Assembly (NCBI GenBank): GCA_033557465.1
Contig: CM066037.1
Location: 203,917,156-203,981,155 of the forward strand
Origin: Ichthyophis bannanicus
Lineage: Eukaryota > Chordata > Amphibia > Gymnophiona > Ichthyophiidae
Length of the DNA stretch: 64,000 bases
Direction: 5' to 3'
Shown here: positions 52,561 through 63,050 of the stretch, piece after piece
Layout: every line of letters starts with the position of its first letter
Numbering within the stretch: position 1 is the stretch's first letter
The notes under the pieces: generated by a model
Told to the model about the DNA's origin: nothing
The model's database searches: none
The model's input: the letters and a program-made list of their open reading frames with translations, nothing else
Position numbers and translations under genes: made by a program

Positions 52561-52690
52561 CCTGATCGGTCCTCCAGTTTAGTCCTCCACAATCGGGTAG
52601 TGCACCTCCTCCTGCAGCCTGGAGACTGGACCAATCAAATCTTCTGTAGTATATATGCAGACGGAGCTCCCCGAAGCCCCCAGTGTGTCC
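52561..52690 (+). repeat. C2 left inverted terminal repeat
   Basis: It starts CCTGATCGGTCCTCCAGTTT. From CCAGTTTAG to CCCCAGTGT its reverse complement is at 57533-57645 with almost no mismatch. A 22-base A run at 52834-52855 follows in the leader. Confidence 0.92.
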
Positions 52691-53517
52691 AGTCTCCTTG
52701 CAGCTTGAGGACGTGTGTGCCCTTCCTGGGCACACTTAGTGACACTTGGGGGAGCAACACTAGTTAGTTCTTTTTTGGGGTTTTGTTTTATCTCTTTCTT
52801 TCATTACCTTTTCTTTCCTAGGTAGCTGTTTCTAAAAAAAAAAAAAAAAAAAAAAGGCATAGACACAGAGGACCTCCCGGGGTGAGAAGCCAGTCCTGCA
52901 TTGGGCTCCTGCCTTCCTCCCGGTGTATTTGGATAGCCTCAGTTGAGCTCTCCCCTAGGCTGTACGGAGAAGAGCCATACCTGGTCCAGCATTGCCTTTC
53001 AATCTGAGCTGCTGGCTGTATCCTGTGCTGATTTCCTGAGCTGGTAGGACTTTTCAATTCATTTCCTTAGTCGGGTACTGCAGCTCCCTCCCGTGGCTAT
53101 TTTCAGCGGGTCTGTCCCGATTTTCCTGAAATTTCGTTTGTTCCCACTTTGCCCTTAATTTGGGTCCGGGTCTATTATTTTCATTTTTCTCCGGTTTCCT
53201 TTGTATTTTCGCGCCGTTTTTTACCGCGGGTGATTAAGTGCGGCGGCCATTTTGAAGCCCTAAAGGGGATTTCTCAGTGTCACTTTTTAACACTTGTGCA
53301 CGGGTTCCCCTAGCATTTTTGGGGTTTTTTATGCTGGCGATTTTGATCAGGACAGTCCTGGGATTCTAGGGAGTATTTTATTTTATAAAAAAAAAAATAT
53401 ATATATAATAATAAGACGTTTAAAGCCAGTACTTATTTACATAGGGTTGGTCCCTTTGGTGGGGGCTTGCCCTGTTTCTGCTCCCTTCTCTCCCGATTGG
53501 CGGAAGGTTGTCCACAG

Positions 53518-54154
53518 ATGGCTGCCAAACCGCAGTGCGTGATCTGCGGGTCCCGCAGGGGTGCGGTGTCTGACTCTGGCATCTGCAGGGGCTGTGCCTC
53601 AGCTTCTTCAGACCTGGAGCATTCTCTTGAACTAAAGGAGCTGCCTGTTCCTGGTGACGCTTCTCTAACGGGGGAGAGTGTGTCCCTTCGTCGGGCGTCC
53701 ACCCGTCTGGTTCGGTACCGCCTGCCAACGGGTCTGTCCCTGAGTTGCAGCATGCGGCTCTAGTTGCGCCACCTGTAGATTTTTCCCCAGATTTCGTCGG
53801 TCCATCTGGTTACGCAACTGGGCGGCCGACGGTTCTTCCAAGTTTCGCCTCAGTAAGCTGCCCTTTAAGGGCAGATTGTTGTTTGGTGAGGCTCTAGACA
53901 AGTTGGTAAAAGATCTCGGTAAGTCTAAAGGTGGTAGGCTGCCGGAAGATAAGCCTAAGCTCAATAGATCGTCGCCCTCGACGCGCGGTCATTTTCGGGA
54001 TTTTCGCAGGTTTCGTTCTTCCCGACTGTGGACATCGCAGCGCGGTCGCTTGGGAGCCCGTTATCAGGGGTTTCGTGGTTTCAGAGGGGCAGGACGAGGC
54101 TTCTCCGGAGCCGCCTCTTCCTCGTCCTCCTCCTTTAACCGCAAGCCACAATGA
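53518..54154 (+). pseudogene. C2 gag (middle deleted)
   Basis: The start at 53518 (MAAKPQCVICGSRRG) has CX2C…CX2C, a reduced form of the A/B module. The first frame ends at 53763. After a junction near 53800-53830, C-terminal gag resumes in another frame as SSKFRLSKLPFKGRLLFGEALDKLVKD-type coding. It then becomes an Arg/Gly/Phe-rich tail (RDFRRFRSS, GFRGFRGAGRG) resembling an RGG RNA-binding tail, ending at 54154. Compared with B2 gag, roughly 1 kb is missing, so C2 would need Gag from elsewhere. Confidence 0.8.
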
Positions 54155-56054
54155 AGCGAGGCAGGCTCTCGAGGGAAGCCCGGTTATCGGGGGTCGTTTG
54201 CGTGATTTTCTTCCTTCTTGGGCCCAGATTACGTCAGATCAGTGGGTGTTGCAGATTATCAAAGAGGGTTATGCGCTGGAGTTTGCCTGCCCACTTCAGG
54301 ATTCCTTTGTTATGTCACCCAGCAAGGGAGAGCAAAAGACGCGAGACATCCACGTAACTCTGGATCGGCTCCTCTCCCTGGGGGCGGTAGTTCCCGTCCC
54401 TCCTTTGGAAAGAGGCGCCGGTCGCTACTCCATTTATTTTGTGGTTCCCAAAAAGGGCGGTTCTCTTCGTCCAATCTTAGATCTCAAAGGCGTGAATCGC
54501 GCTCTCAAGGTGCCGCACTTCCGTATGGAGACCCTGCGGTCAGTCATTGTCGCGGTACGTCAAGGAAAGTTTCTAACGTCCCTCGATCTCTCCGAGGCCT
54601 ATCTGCACATTCCCATCCGGTCGTCTCATCAACGGTTTCTCCGCTTCGCATTTCCATGGGGCCACTTCCAATTTCGGGCCATGCCGTTTGGTCTCGCCAC
54701 GGCTCCCCGCACCTTCACAAAGGTGATGGTAGTGGTAGCGGCGGCCTTGCGCAAAGAGGGCATCCTAGTCCACCCGTATCTCGACGACTGGTTGATTCGA
54801 GCAAAGTCCAGTCAAGAGTGTGTGCAGGTCACGAACAGGGTGGTGACTCTGTTGCGATCCCTCGGCTGGGTGGTGAACGAACGCAAGAGCTGTCTGTGTC
54901 CGACTCAGGATCTCGATTACCTGGGAGTGCGTTTCGACACGGCGCGGGGCTTGGTGTGTTTGCCGGAGCACCGTGTTCTGGCTTTGCGGAAGCTCGTCCG
55001 CCTCTTCCGGGGGATGCCCGCTCCTTCCGCGTGGTGGTACCTGCGGCTCCTCGGTACGATGGCGGCGACCCTGGAGGTGGTGTCTTGGGCGCGCTTCCAT
55101 ATGCGTCTGCTCCAGAGTGCTCTCCTGCGTCGTTGGTCCAATCAGTTCGACTCGTTGAGCATGAGATTGCCTTGCCCGATACCGTTTCGCCATTCGCTCC
55201 GGTGGTGGCTCTCCTCCGAGAACCTGACGCGGGGGATTCCCTTGGAGCCTCCGCTTTGGGTTCCGTTCACAATGGATGCCAGCCTATCCGGCTGGGGTGC
55301 TCACTGCGAAACCCGCTTCACGCAGGGGGAATGGTCTCCCCTGGAGGCCTCTTGGTCGATCAACCGGCTCGAGTTGCGGGCGGTGCGGCTAGCCCTCTTA
55401 GCCCTCGAAGCCCTGGTCCTCGGTCGACCAGTGCGGATTCTCTCGGACAATGCGACCACAGTAGCTTACATCAATCGCCAAGGGGGCACCGGCAGCGTAG
55501 CCCTGGAGTTGGAGGCGACGGCTTTGTTCAATTGGGTGCAGACTCGTCTCCCGGCGATCTCAGCAGCCCATATTGCAGGCGCAGACAATGTTCAGGCAGA
55601 TTTTCTCAGCAGAGTGCGAGTAGATCCCGGAGAGTGGGAACTCAACCCGCAGGTTTACGCGCAAATAGTTCATCGGTGGGGTCCGCCCATCATGGACCTC
55701 ATGGCGACGTTTCAGTCCGCCAAGATGGGGCGCTTCTTCAGCAGGCGAAGAGAGCGCATGTCCGAGGGGCTCGATGCCCTCATTCAGCAGTGGCCAACGG
55801 ATGGTCTTCTTTATGTCTTTCCTCCTTGGGCTCTGATCGGCCGGGTCGTTCAACGCATCGAGGCGCACCGGGGTCGGGTGTTGCTGGTGGCCCCGGATTG
55901 GCCCAGGAGACCCTGGTATGCCGACCTGGTCAGACTACGCGACGGCGTTCCCTGGCTTCTGCCCGCGTTGCCGGATCTTCTTCAGGGGCCCTTGCGGATG
56001 CCCCAAGTGGGTCGAATCTCGCTTACGGTTTGGCCATTGAGAGGGCTCGGTTGA
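53931..56054 (+). CDS. C2 pol: RT, RNase H and methyltransferase-like domain
   Basis: An open frame of 707 codons; the first 74 overlap gag. RT: GRYSIYFVVPKKGGSLRPIL (165-182), catalytic Asp219 in SLDLSEAY and YLDD 283-286. RNase H: Asp449 (FTMDASLSGWG), Glu481, Asp506 (LSDNATTVAY), Asp557 (NVQADFLSR). Methyltransferase-like: IMDLMATFQSAK (587-598) and FPPW at 630-633, nearer to the DPPW of active enzymes than FPPI of families A and B. There are no stops or shifts. It is likely to have been functional very recently. Confidence 0.9.
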   Translation: MVGCRKISLSSIDRRPRRAVIFGIFAGFVLPDCGHRSAVAWEPVIRGFVVSEGQDEASPEPPLPRPPPLTASHNEARQALEGSPVIGGRLRDFLPSWAQITSDQWVLQIIKEGYALEFACPLQDSFVMSPSKGEQKTRDIHVTLDRLLSLGAVVPVPPLERGAGRYSIYFVVPKKGGSLRPILDLKGVNRALKVPHFRMETLRSVIVAVRQGKFLTSLDLSEAYLHIPIRSSHQRFLRFAFPWGHFQFRAMPFGLATAPRTFTKVMVVVAAALRKEGILVHPYLDDWLIRAKSSQECVQVTNRVVTLLRSLGWVVNERKSCLCPTQDLDYLGVRFDTARGLVCLPEHRVLALRKLVRLFRGMPAPSAWWYLRLLGTMAATLEVVSWARFHMRLLQSALLRRWSNQFDSLSMRLPCPIPFRHSLRWWLSSENLTRGIPLEPPLWVPFTMDASLSGWGAHCETRFTQGEWSPLEASWSINRLELRAVRLALLALEALVLGRPVRILSDNATTVAYINRQGGTGSVALELEATALFNWVQTRLPAISAAHIAGADNVQADFLSRVRVDPGEWELNPQVYAQIVHRWGPPIMDLMATFQSAKMGRFFSRRRERMSEGLDALIQQWPTDGLLYVFPPWALIGRVVQRIEAHRGRVLLVAPDWPRRPWYADLVRLRDGVPWLLPALPDLLQGPLRMPQVGRISLTVWPLRGLG

Positions 56055-57095
56055 AAAAGAAGGGTTACTCCCCGGCGGTGATTGCTACCCTCCTGCGAGC
56101 GTGGAAAACGTCCACCTCTCTTACTTATGTTCGGGTTTGGAGAATTTTTGAAGACTGGTGCTCCCGGCAAGGGGTCCGGGCAGCGACGGTTTCCGTACCC
56201 GTCATTTTAAGTTTTCTCCAGGAGGGTTTTGATAAGGGGTCTCGCTGCTAGTTCCCTGAAAGTCCAGTTGGCGGCTGTCGCCTGTTATCGCGGCAAGGTT
56301 TTGGGCCGTCCCCTCGGGTCTCATCCAGACGTCCGTCGTTTTCTTAAGGCGGTTTTTCATTTGCGGCCTTCCCGTAGGATCTTCGTGCCTCCGTGGGACT
56401 TGAATCTCGTGCTGCGGGCCTTGGTTCGCGAACCTTTTGAACCTCTGCGTAGGGCGTCTCTGAAGGATCTCACGCTGAAGATGGTTTTTCTCGTTGCCAT
56501 CTGCTCGGCGCAGCGTATTTCTGATCTCCAAGCGCTGTCCTGCAGGGAGCCCTTTTTGTCCTTTTCCCAGGATCGGGTGGTTCTCCGTCCGGTTCCTTCC
56601 TTTTTGCCTAAGGTGGTTTCTCCTTTTCATGTGAATCAGGCAGTGTTCCTCCCAGTACTGCCTTCTGGCTCCACCAAGGCTGCGGACAAGGGGCTTCACT
56701 GTCTAGATGTTGGTCGCGTGCTCAGTCGTTACTTGAAGGTTACTGAGTCTTTTCGAAAGACCGACCACTTGTTCGTGCTCTTCGGAGGTGCACGGAAGGG
56801 GGAGGCGGCGGCTAAAGCCTCCATTGCTCGATGGCTCAAAGACGCAATCGCCTCCGCGTATCTGTTGCAGCAGCGACCGATTCCGGAGGGGATACGAGCC
56901 CACTCTACAAGGGCTCAAGCGACCTCTTGGGCAGAGTATAGCCTAGTTCCGCCAGCGGACATCTGTAAGGCGGCCACTTGGTCGTCGTTACATGCTTTCA
57001 GTAAACACTATCGGTTGGATGTGTCAGCCGCTCGGGATTCCTGTTTTGGTTCGGCGGTTCTGCGCGCCGGATGGCAAGGTCCCATCCAGTGTTGA
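56019..57095 (+). pseudogene. C2 tyrosine recombinase (one frameshift)
   Basis: It begins LAYGLAIERARLKKKGYSPA in a frame overlapping the end of pol by about 35 bases. The core-binding part (TYVRVWRIFEDWCSRQG, VILSFLQEGFDKG) runs to about 56235, where the frame changes. The catalytic part follows: first Arg in CSAQRISDL, PKVVSPFHVNQ, HxxR in HSTRAQATS and the tyrosine in HYRLDVSAARD, ending at 57095. Only the single frame change prevents a full enzyme. In this family the first Arg box reads CSAQR instead of TSARR. Confidence 0.88.
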
Positions 57096-57109
57096 CTGCT
57101 CTTTTACAT

Positions 57110-57206
57110 CCCGATTGTGGAGGACTAAACTGGAGGACCGATCAGGAAATGTAAATTACACTAACCTGGTAATTGTAGTTCCTGGAGGGTCCAGTTTAGT
57201 CCTCCT
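57110..57206 (+). repeat. C2 internal complementary region
   Basis: GACTAAACTGGAGGACCGATC (left-end complement) joins AAATGTAAATTACACTAACC (right-end complement), then GTTCCTGGAGGGTCCAGTTT. The joint is at about 57147. Confidence 0.9.
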
Positions 57207-57532
57207 TCCCTCCCGAGTATCAGATTATTCAGTGCGGCGCGCTTTTCCGAACGGTTTGGTCCTAAGACAGTTTCCACTTTTCCGTTCTGCCTTGTTTGCG
57301 GTCGCGCTTTTTGTAAGTGCTCTTCCTTTTATTCGTTTTTCGGACAGCTCTTTTGGGATTTTGACTGTGCGCTGTCTTCTTGCTACCGGGGCGTCGCTGG
57401 AGGCGCGGTGCAGTGTTCTGGCTTCCTCGTTTGGGGAGGGGGCTAATTGGGGAAACGAATTTATTCTTTAGTCTGAATTTTTTTTCTTTTATTCTAATGT
57501 GTTGCTTCGTTAAGTTTGCTTTGTTACTAGTA

Positions 57533-57686
57533 CACTGGGGGCTTCGGGGAGCTCCGTCTGCATATATACTACAGAAGATTTGATTGGTCCAGTCTCCAGG
57601 CTGCAGGAGGAGGTGCACTACCCGATTGTGGAGGCCTAAACTGGACCCTCCAGGAACTACAATTACCAGGTTAGTGTAATTTACAT
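57533..57686 (+). repeat. C2 right inverted terminal repeat
   Basis: This is the inverted partner of 52561-52690, then the right-end-only part ACCAGGTTAGTGTAATTTACA. B3 begins at the very next bases. Confidence 0.9.
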
Positions 57687-57860
57687 TTCTCCAGGAACAA
57701 GCAGGAAGTTAGTCCTCACGTATCGGTGACGTTGGCACCGACGGAGCTCACGTGGAGCAATTCCCCAGCTTTCAAAGAAAGCCTTTGGGATTACTGCCAC
57801 GCATGTGTGGTCCTCTTCCCGCCCAAGGGTGCCATCTTGCTCAGTCTCCCTTTTTCCGCG
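57687..57860 (+). repeat. B3 left inverted terminal repeat
   Basis: It matches the B1/B2/B4 left ends, with CAGCTTTCAAAGAAAGCCTT and GGGTGCCATCTTGC. The palindrome has decayed to GACGTTGGCACCGACG. Confidence 0.88.
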
Positions 57861-58075
57861 GAGCCCTTTGGACGCACATCCTCGTTCCTCAGAAAAAGTG
57901 TTTTGTTTCCCGGCCTCTGGCCTACTATTTTTTTCCGGTTGCACCAGTCCTCTACCTGCCCTTCCCCTGCTCTCATTTCTTTTGAGCTTAGGGGATGTTT
58001 TTCCTAACCTTTTTGCTGTTAGTGGGCTTCGCACCCTTTTTTCTCCCAACTGCTGTGAGGGCCCTTTTTTCCCCG

Positions 58076-59900
58076 ATGGCCACCAGATTCAAAAAATGCG
58101 ATAGATGCTGCAAGAACATGTCGCTTACGGACATCCATGACTGCTGTCTGCGGTGTTTCGGAGCCGACTATGATCCAGAGCTCTGTTCACTTTGTAAGAA
58201 AACATCCTCAAAAGCCCTGCTCAGCCGTAAGAAGAAGTCTGAGGATATTTTCTGTAAGGCCGCCTCGGAATCCCCGGTGGCACCCTCTGTCGTCTCTCCG
58301 CCGGTGGGATCCCTGGCTCCGCGCTCTAGGCGTCACTCTGACCAGGGGTCCCCTGAAGGTGAGCAGTGTAAGAAGAAGAAGGCCTCAAAGTCGCTGTCGG
58401 GGTCTCCTGACAAGCACGAGCGCTTCTGCGCTCAGTCGCTTAGCCTCCCTTGGCGTTCCTGAGAGTCGGACAAGGAGCGGCTTCGCAAGGTACCCCGTAC
58501 AGACTCTGAGACCCCGGGCGATGGAGCCAGGTCTCCTGAGGGCCGTCCCAGCAAGGACCCCCTCTCTTCCTCAACGCCTGACCCAGTGATTCCGGTGTCT
58601 GCATCATAGGGCCCCTCGCCCGCGTGGGAGTCCTGTATGCTGGCGCTAGAACATAGCGTTTCTACGTTCATAGTTTCCCAGCAGGTGCTCATGTCCAGCT
58701 ACGCTGGCCCACGCCTAGAGACCAAGGTTCCCTCGAGAGGGACACCAAAACCCGCCATGGAAACCCCTGAGAGCCATGGGCCTCGTGAAGGTCCTCGATG
58801 TTGGTCCTGCTCGCCTTCCCGTTCCTTGGGGGGAAGATTCTCCAGCTCCAAGCGGGTCTTGGCTTCTGAATGGGGTGATCAACGAATCGGGTTCCTCCTC
58901 CTGATTTCTCGGACTGGGAGTCAAACAGGAATACCTCCCCGGAGACCCGTGCCTATCGGGATCTTCCGTCAGACCTGTCCTCGCCTGCCATTCAGAGGCA
59001 TTCACCACCTGAGGACATCTCCTTCGTGGTGTTTGTATGGGATATGGCGTGGCCTCTCAACCTGGCTACTCAGGCTGAGGAGGAACCTCGAGCTGAAGAG
59101 CAGTACGAGTCCCCGCCTCGGGAATCTCTTACTGTTCAGGTTCCCCCCATTCTGTCCAGGCTGCTTCTCTGCATGTGGGAGACCCCTGCTTCGGTCCCCA
59201 TTGTGAGCAAACACCTCGACGCAATGTACAGGGTCCAACGTGGCCCCGGGTTCAGGAAAACCTAACTCCCCCACACCTCCATGGTGGTGGAATCGGCTAT
59301 GAGAAAGGAAAAGAGCCTGAAGTCACAGTTTTCAGTTCCGCTGGGCAGGGAGTCAAGAGCACTCTACGCCCTAGGCCTACCAAGGGTCTATGCTCTCCTG
59401 CCGTATTCAGGAATACCAATTATACATGGGCATGGTTTTGCGAGACTTCACTATGGAACTCGAGGGTTTCTCCACAGGCCTCGCGGGCGAACCCCTCAGT
59501 CGGTTCCGGACCCTTCTAAAGTCCATCGCAGAGTACTCAAAATACCTCTCCTGTGCTGCCTACGACAGATTCGAGTCCTCAGCTCGAGTGGCGGCCGGTG
59601 GCATTGGGGCCTGACGCCAGGCATGGCTCCAGTCTTCGGACTTGGAGCAGTGGGTCCAGGAAAAGCTCCTGGATGTACCCTGCCTTGGTGAGCAGTTCTT
59701 CAGTAAACTGATGGAGGATAAGGCCGCCGAGATAGAAACAGAGTTCGTCACCCAAACCCGCCTCTCGTGCAAGACCTCCTCCCTTCCCCGAAAGAAATAG
59801 CAGGCCAAGAAACCGTTCTTTCCACAGAAGGGGTCTGCCCTACTGAGGCTATCCACAAGATGAAAGGGCCTAAGGCCCTACCCCGGCACCGCCTCAGCCC
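58076..59900 (+). pseudogene. B3 gag (broken)
   Basis: The start at 58076 (MATRFKKCDRCCKNM) has C, H and C residues in CX2C, DIHDCCLRCFGADYD and CSLCKK, but the second His is lost (Tyr). The first frame stops at 58460. Later frames carry LKSSTSPRLGNLL, LLCMWETPASVPIVSKHLD and YQLYMGMVLRDFTMELEG. There are many stops. It ends before RT near 59900. Confidence 0.8.
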
Positions 59901-61627
59901 GCCCAGGGATTTTGACGCCAGCAGCGTAGCCTTTTGCCCTCCGACGGCACTGCACCTGGTGGGGGATGCCTGTCCTCCTTTGCCCCTCAGTGGGAGTCCA
60001 TCATGTTGGACACTTGGGTTTTCCGGGACGTCTGGGATGGCTACCGTCTCTGCCTGGGCAGGCTTTCCTCTCCCTACTCCCCGGCGGAGCCTTCTCGACT
60101 CCCCGCGCACCAGACCTTCCTACAGCAGGAGTTAGACAACCTCCTTATTCAGCAAGTGGTCGAGAGGGTGCCGTCGCACCTCCGAGGTCAGGGCTTCTAT
60201 TACTGATACTTCCTCATTCTGAAGAAGTTGGAGGGCCTACGGCCCATCCTCGACCTCCGAAAACTAAACAAGTTTCTGGTGCAGGGTAAGTTCAAGATGT
60301 TATCACTTGGTGTCCTGCTGCCCTTCCTCCAGCAGGGTGACTGGCTATGCTCCTTGGATCTCTGGGACGCTTAATCGCACATTTTAATCCACCCCCAGCA
60401 CAGGCAGTTCCTGCGCTTCAGGGTGCAGGGGGAGAATTACCAATACAGGGTGCTCCCCTTTGGACTCGCATCTGCTCTGTGGGTCTTCACGAAGTGCCTC
60501 TCCACTGCTGCCGCCTCCCTCAGAAGGCAGGGAGTACTGGTCTTCCCTTACCTTGACGACTGGCTCGTTACGGGGCCCTCGGCTGGGGTTGCCCATCTGG
60601 CGGCATCATGCATGATCCTCCTCGAGCGCCTGGGGTTCTTGGTCAATTACCCCAAGTCCCACCTCGACCTGGCGCATGCCTCAGTACCCAGCAGGCGATC
60701 GCCTTTCTGCCGGTGGACCGCACGGCTTTCCTCTGTGCCTTGGCATCCAAGGTCCAGAGCACCTCTTGGATCATGGCGCGAACCATGCTGTGCCTTCTAG
60801 GGCACATGGCCTCCACTGTCCATGCGGTTCCACATGCCCGCATGCACATGTGAACGGCCCACTGGTGCCTCAGCACTCAGTGGAGCCCGGCCTCTGGTCA
60901 CCTCAGAGACCCCATTTGGGTCTCCTGCAACCTCTGCAGGTCCTTGGACTGGTGGCAGGATCCCTGCAATCTTCTCCAGGGCTGCCATTCCAGACCCCGC
61001 AGCATGAAATAGTGCTGATGACGGATGCCTCCCTGGAGGGGTGGGGAGCCCACTGCGGTGCACTGTACACACAGGGACGATGGTCACTCGAAGAGGCTCA
61101 ACAGCAGATAAATTTTCTTATGCTTTGGGCGGTCCGTTGGACCCTGAGAGCCTTCGAGGACTATCTCCAAGGGAAGTCTGTGCTCGTGCAGACCGACAGT
61201 TGGGTGGCGATGTTCTACATCAACAAGGAGGGGGGCACAGGATCACGCCTCTTTTGCTGAGAGGCGGCCCTCCTCTGTTCCTTCACCTTCGCCAAGGGAT
61301 AACCCCACGAGCGGTCTACCTCCCAGGCCACGAGAACGTCCTGGCAGACAAACTCAGCAGGATCCTCCACCCTCACGAATGGCGGCTGGACCTGGAGGTG
61401 ACGAATTTGCTGTTCCATTGGTGGGGTACCCCGACCATGGACCTGTTCGCCAGCCTGACGAACGAGCAGCTCCCCCGCTTCTGCAGCCCGGTCCCCCACC
61501 TCAAGAGGGAGGTGCAGGATATGTTCCTCTTGAGCTGGACCTCTGGGCTCCTCTATGCATTCCCTCCCACTCCTCTCATTGTGAGGACACTCCACAAAGC
61601 TCAGCAAGAACGAGCGTCGTGGCCTTG
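59901..61627 (+). pseudogene. B3 pol: RT, RNase H, methyltransferase-like N-part (broken)
   Basis: Relics in order: VERVPSHLRGQGFYY then a stop (60204), a damaged LDLRKLNKF block, NYQYRVLPFGLASALWVFTKCL (60432-60500) and VFPYLDDWLVTGP with the catalytic pair (60540-60580). RNase H has MTDASLEGWGAHCG (61017-61060) and VLVQTDSWVAMFYINKEGG (61183-61240). Methyltransferase-like coding has MDLFASLTNEQLPRF and LLYAFPPTPLI (61438-61580). It is cut by the LINE at about 61628. Confidence 0.82.
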
Positions 61628-62983
61628 GTAATCTGGAGAGAGGCTCATGTGGTGCCTTTACACAAAAGCGGTAGTAAGGATGTGGTTGAAAACTACAGGC
61701 CGGTTAGTTTAACTTCAGTGGTGAGTAAATTAATGGAAACGCTGTTGAAAGAGAAAATAGTGATGTTTCTGGAGTCCAGCGGATTACAGGATCCGAGGCA
61801 GCATGGATTCACCAGAGGCAGGTCTTGTCAGACAAATCTGATTGATTTCTTTGACTGGGTGACCAGGGAGTTGGACCGCGGGAGAGCTCTAGATGTGGTG
61901 TATTTAGATTTCAGTAAAGCCTTTGACACTGTTCCTCACAGGCGACTTATAAACAAACTGAGCACCCTAGGGATGGACCCTAAAGTTACTGCTTGGGTTA
62001 GAAATTGGTTGGGTGGGAGGCGACAAAGAGTACAAGTAAATGAAGCTCACTCTGAGGAGAAGGATGTTACCAGTGGTGTGCCCCAGGTATCTGTCCTTGG
62101 TCCGATTCTTTTTAACATCTTTGTTAGTGATATAGCGGAAGGGCTGTCGGGTAAGGTATGCCTCTTTGCGGATGATACCAAAATCTGCAATAGAGTAGAC
62201 ACCCAGGAAGGTGTAGATAACATGAGGAGGGATCTAGCTAAGCTTGAAGAATGGTCTAGAATTTGGCAACTGGGATTTAATGTTAAAAAATGTAAGGTCA
62301 TGCATTTGGGCTGCAGCAATCCAAGGGAGCAATACAGTATAGGAGGTGAAGTACTTTTGTCCACTAAGGAAGAGCGGGACCTAGGCGTAGTTGTGTCCGA
62401 TGATCTTAAAGTAGCTAAACAGGTAGAAAAGGCGACGGCAAAAGCTAGAAGGATGCTTGGGTGCATACGGAGAGGAATGGCTAGCAGAAAAAAGGAGGTG
62501 ATAATGCCTCTGTATAAGTCTTTGGTGCGACCTCATTTGGAGTATGGTGTGCAATTCTGGAGACCGCACCTTCAAAAGGATGTGAACAGGATGGAGTCGG
62601 TGCAGAGGGTTGCTACTAAGATTGTTAGTGGTCTTCATTATAAAGCATATGAGGACAGACTTAAGGATCTTAATATGTACACCTTAGAGGAAAGGCGGGA
62701 TAGAGGTGATATGATTGAGATGTTTAAATACCTCCGTGGCATAAATGTTCAGGGAGAGAGCCTCTTTCAATTGAAAGCAAGTTCTGCGACGAGGGGACAT
62801 GGGATGAGGGTGAAGGGAGATAGATTCAGGAGTGATATGCGGAAATATTTCTTTACGGAAAGAGTAGTGGATCCGTGGAATAGTCTCCCAGTGGAGGTGA
62901 TAGAGATGAGGACAGTAACTGAATTCAAAAAAGCATGGGACCAACACAGAGGATCTCTAAAGGTAAAAAGTGGACTGTTGTAG
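61628..62983 (+). CDS. CR1-like reverse transcriptase, open but N-terminally truncated
   Basis: An open frame of about 450 codons belongs to the LINE. It has ENYRPVSLTSVVSKLMET, HGFTRGRSCQTNLIDFFD, VVYLDFSKAFDTVPH (catalytic Asp), GVPQVSVLGPILFNIF, LFADDTKI (catalytic pair), RDLGVVVSDDLKV and the C-terminal KYFFTERVVDPWNSLP block. The usual endonuclease domain and RT N-terminus are absent through 5' truncation. The upstream 80 codons of the same open frame are B3 sequence. There are no internal stops, so insertion is recent. Confidence 0.88.
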   Translation, partial: VIWREAHVVPLHKSGSKDVVENYRPVSLTSVVSKLMETLLKEKIVMFLESSGLQDPRQHGFTRGRSCQTNLIDFFDWVTRELDRGRALDVVYLDFSKAFDTVPHRRLINKLSTLGMDPKVTAWVRNWLGGRRQRVQVNEAHSEEKDVTSGVPQVSVLGPILFNIFVSDIAEGLSGKVCLFADDTKICNRVDTQEGVDNMRRDLAKLEEWSRIWQLGFNVKKCKVMHLGCSNPREQYSIGGEVLLSTKEERDLGVVVSDDLKVAKQVEKATAKARRMLGCIRRGMASRKKEVIMPLYKSLVRPHLEYGVQFWRPHLQKDVNRMESVQRVATKIVSGLHYKAYEDRLKDLNMYTLEERRDRGDMIEMFKYLRGINVQGESLFQLKASSATRGHGMRVKGDRFRSDMRKYFFTERVVDPWNSLPVEVIEMRTVTEFKKAWDQHRGSLKVKSGLL

Positions 62984-63050
62984 TTGTTATGGAAGGACAG
63001 ACTAGATGGGCCTTGTGGTCTTTTTCTGTCATCATGTTTCTATGTTTCTA
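61628..63050 (+). mobile_element. CR1-like LINE, 5'-truncated
   Basis: It interrupts B3 pol. A few codons of B3 (about a dozen, compared with B2) are missing at the junction, so the insertion removed target sequence. The 3' UTR is short and ends in TGTTTCTATG repeats (63030-63050), a typical octamer-type CR1 tail, preceded by GACTAGATGGGCCTTGTGG. Confidence 0.88.

Larger units (their letters stand above)
52561..57686 (+). mobile_element. C2: well-preserved family C DIRS element
   Basis: ITRs are 52561-52690 and 57533-57686 and the ICR is 57110-57206. Gag has an internal deletion (53518-54154), pol is intact (to 56054) and the recombinase has one frameshift (56019-57095). It is GC- and CpG-rich compared with the decayed C1, so it is probably the youngest C copy. 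It is bounded on the left by a C1-type end and on the right directly by B3. Confidence 0.92.

Noticed and set aside
54218..56010. Long second frame across C2 pol
   Set aside because: Shadow of pol; only the portion from about 56019 is recombinase.
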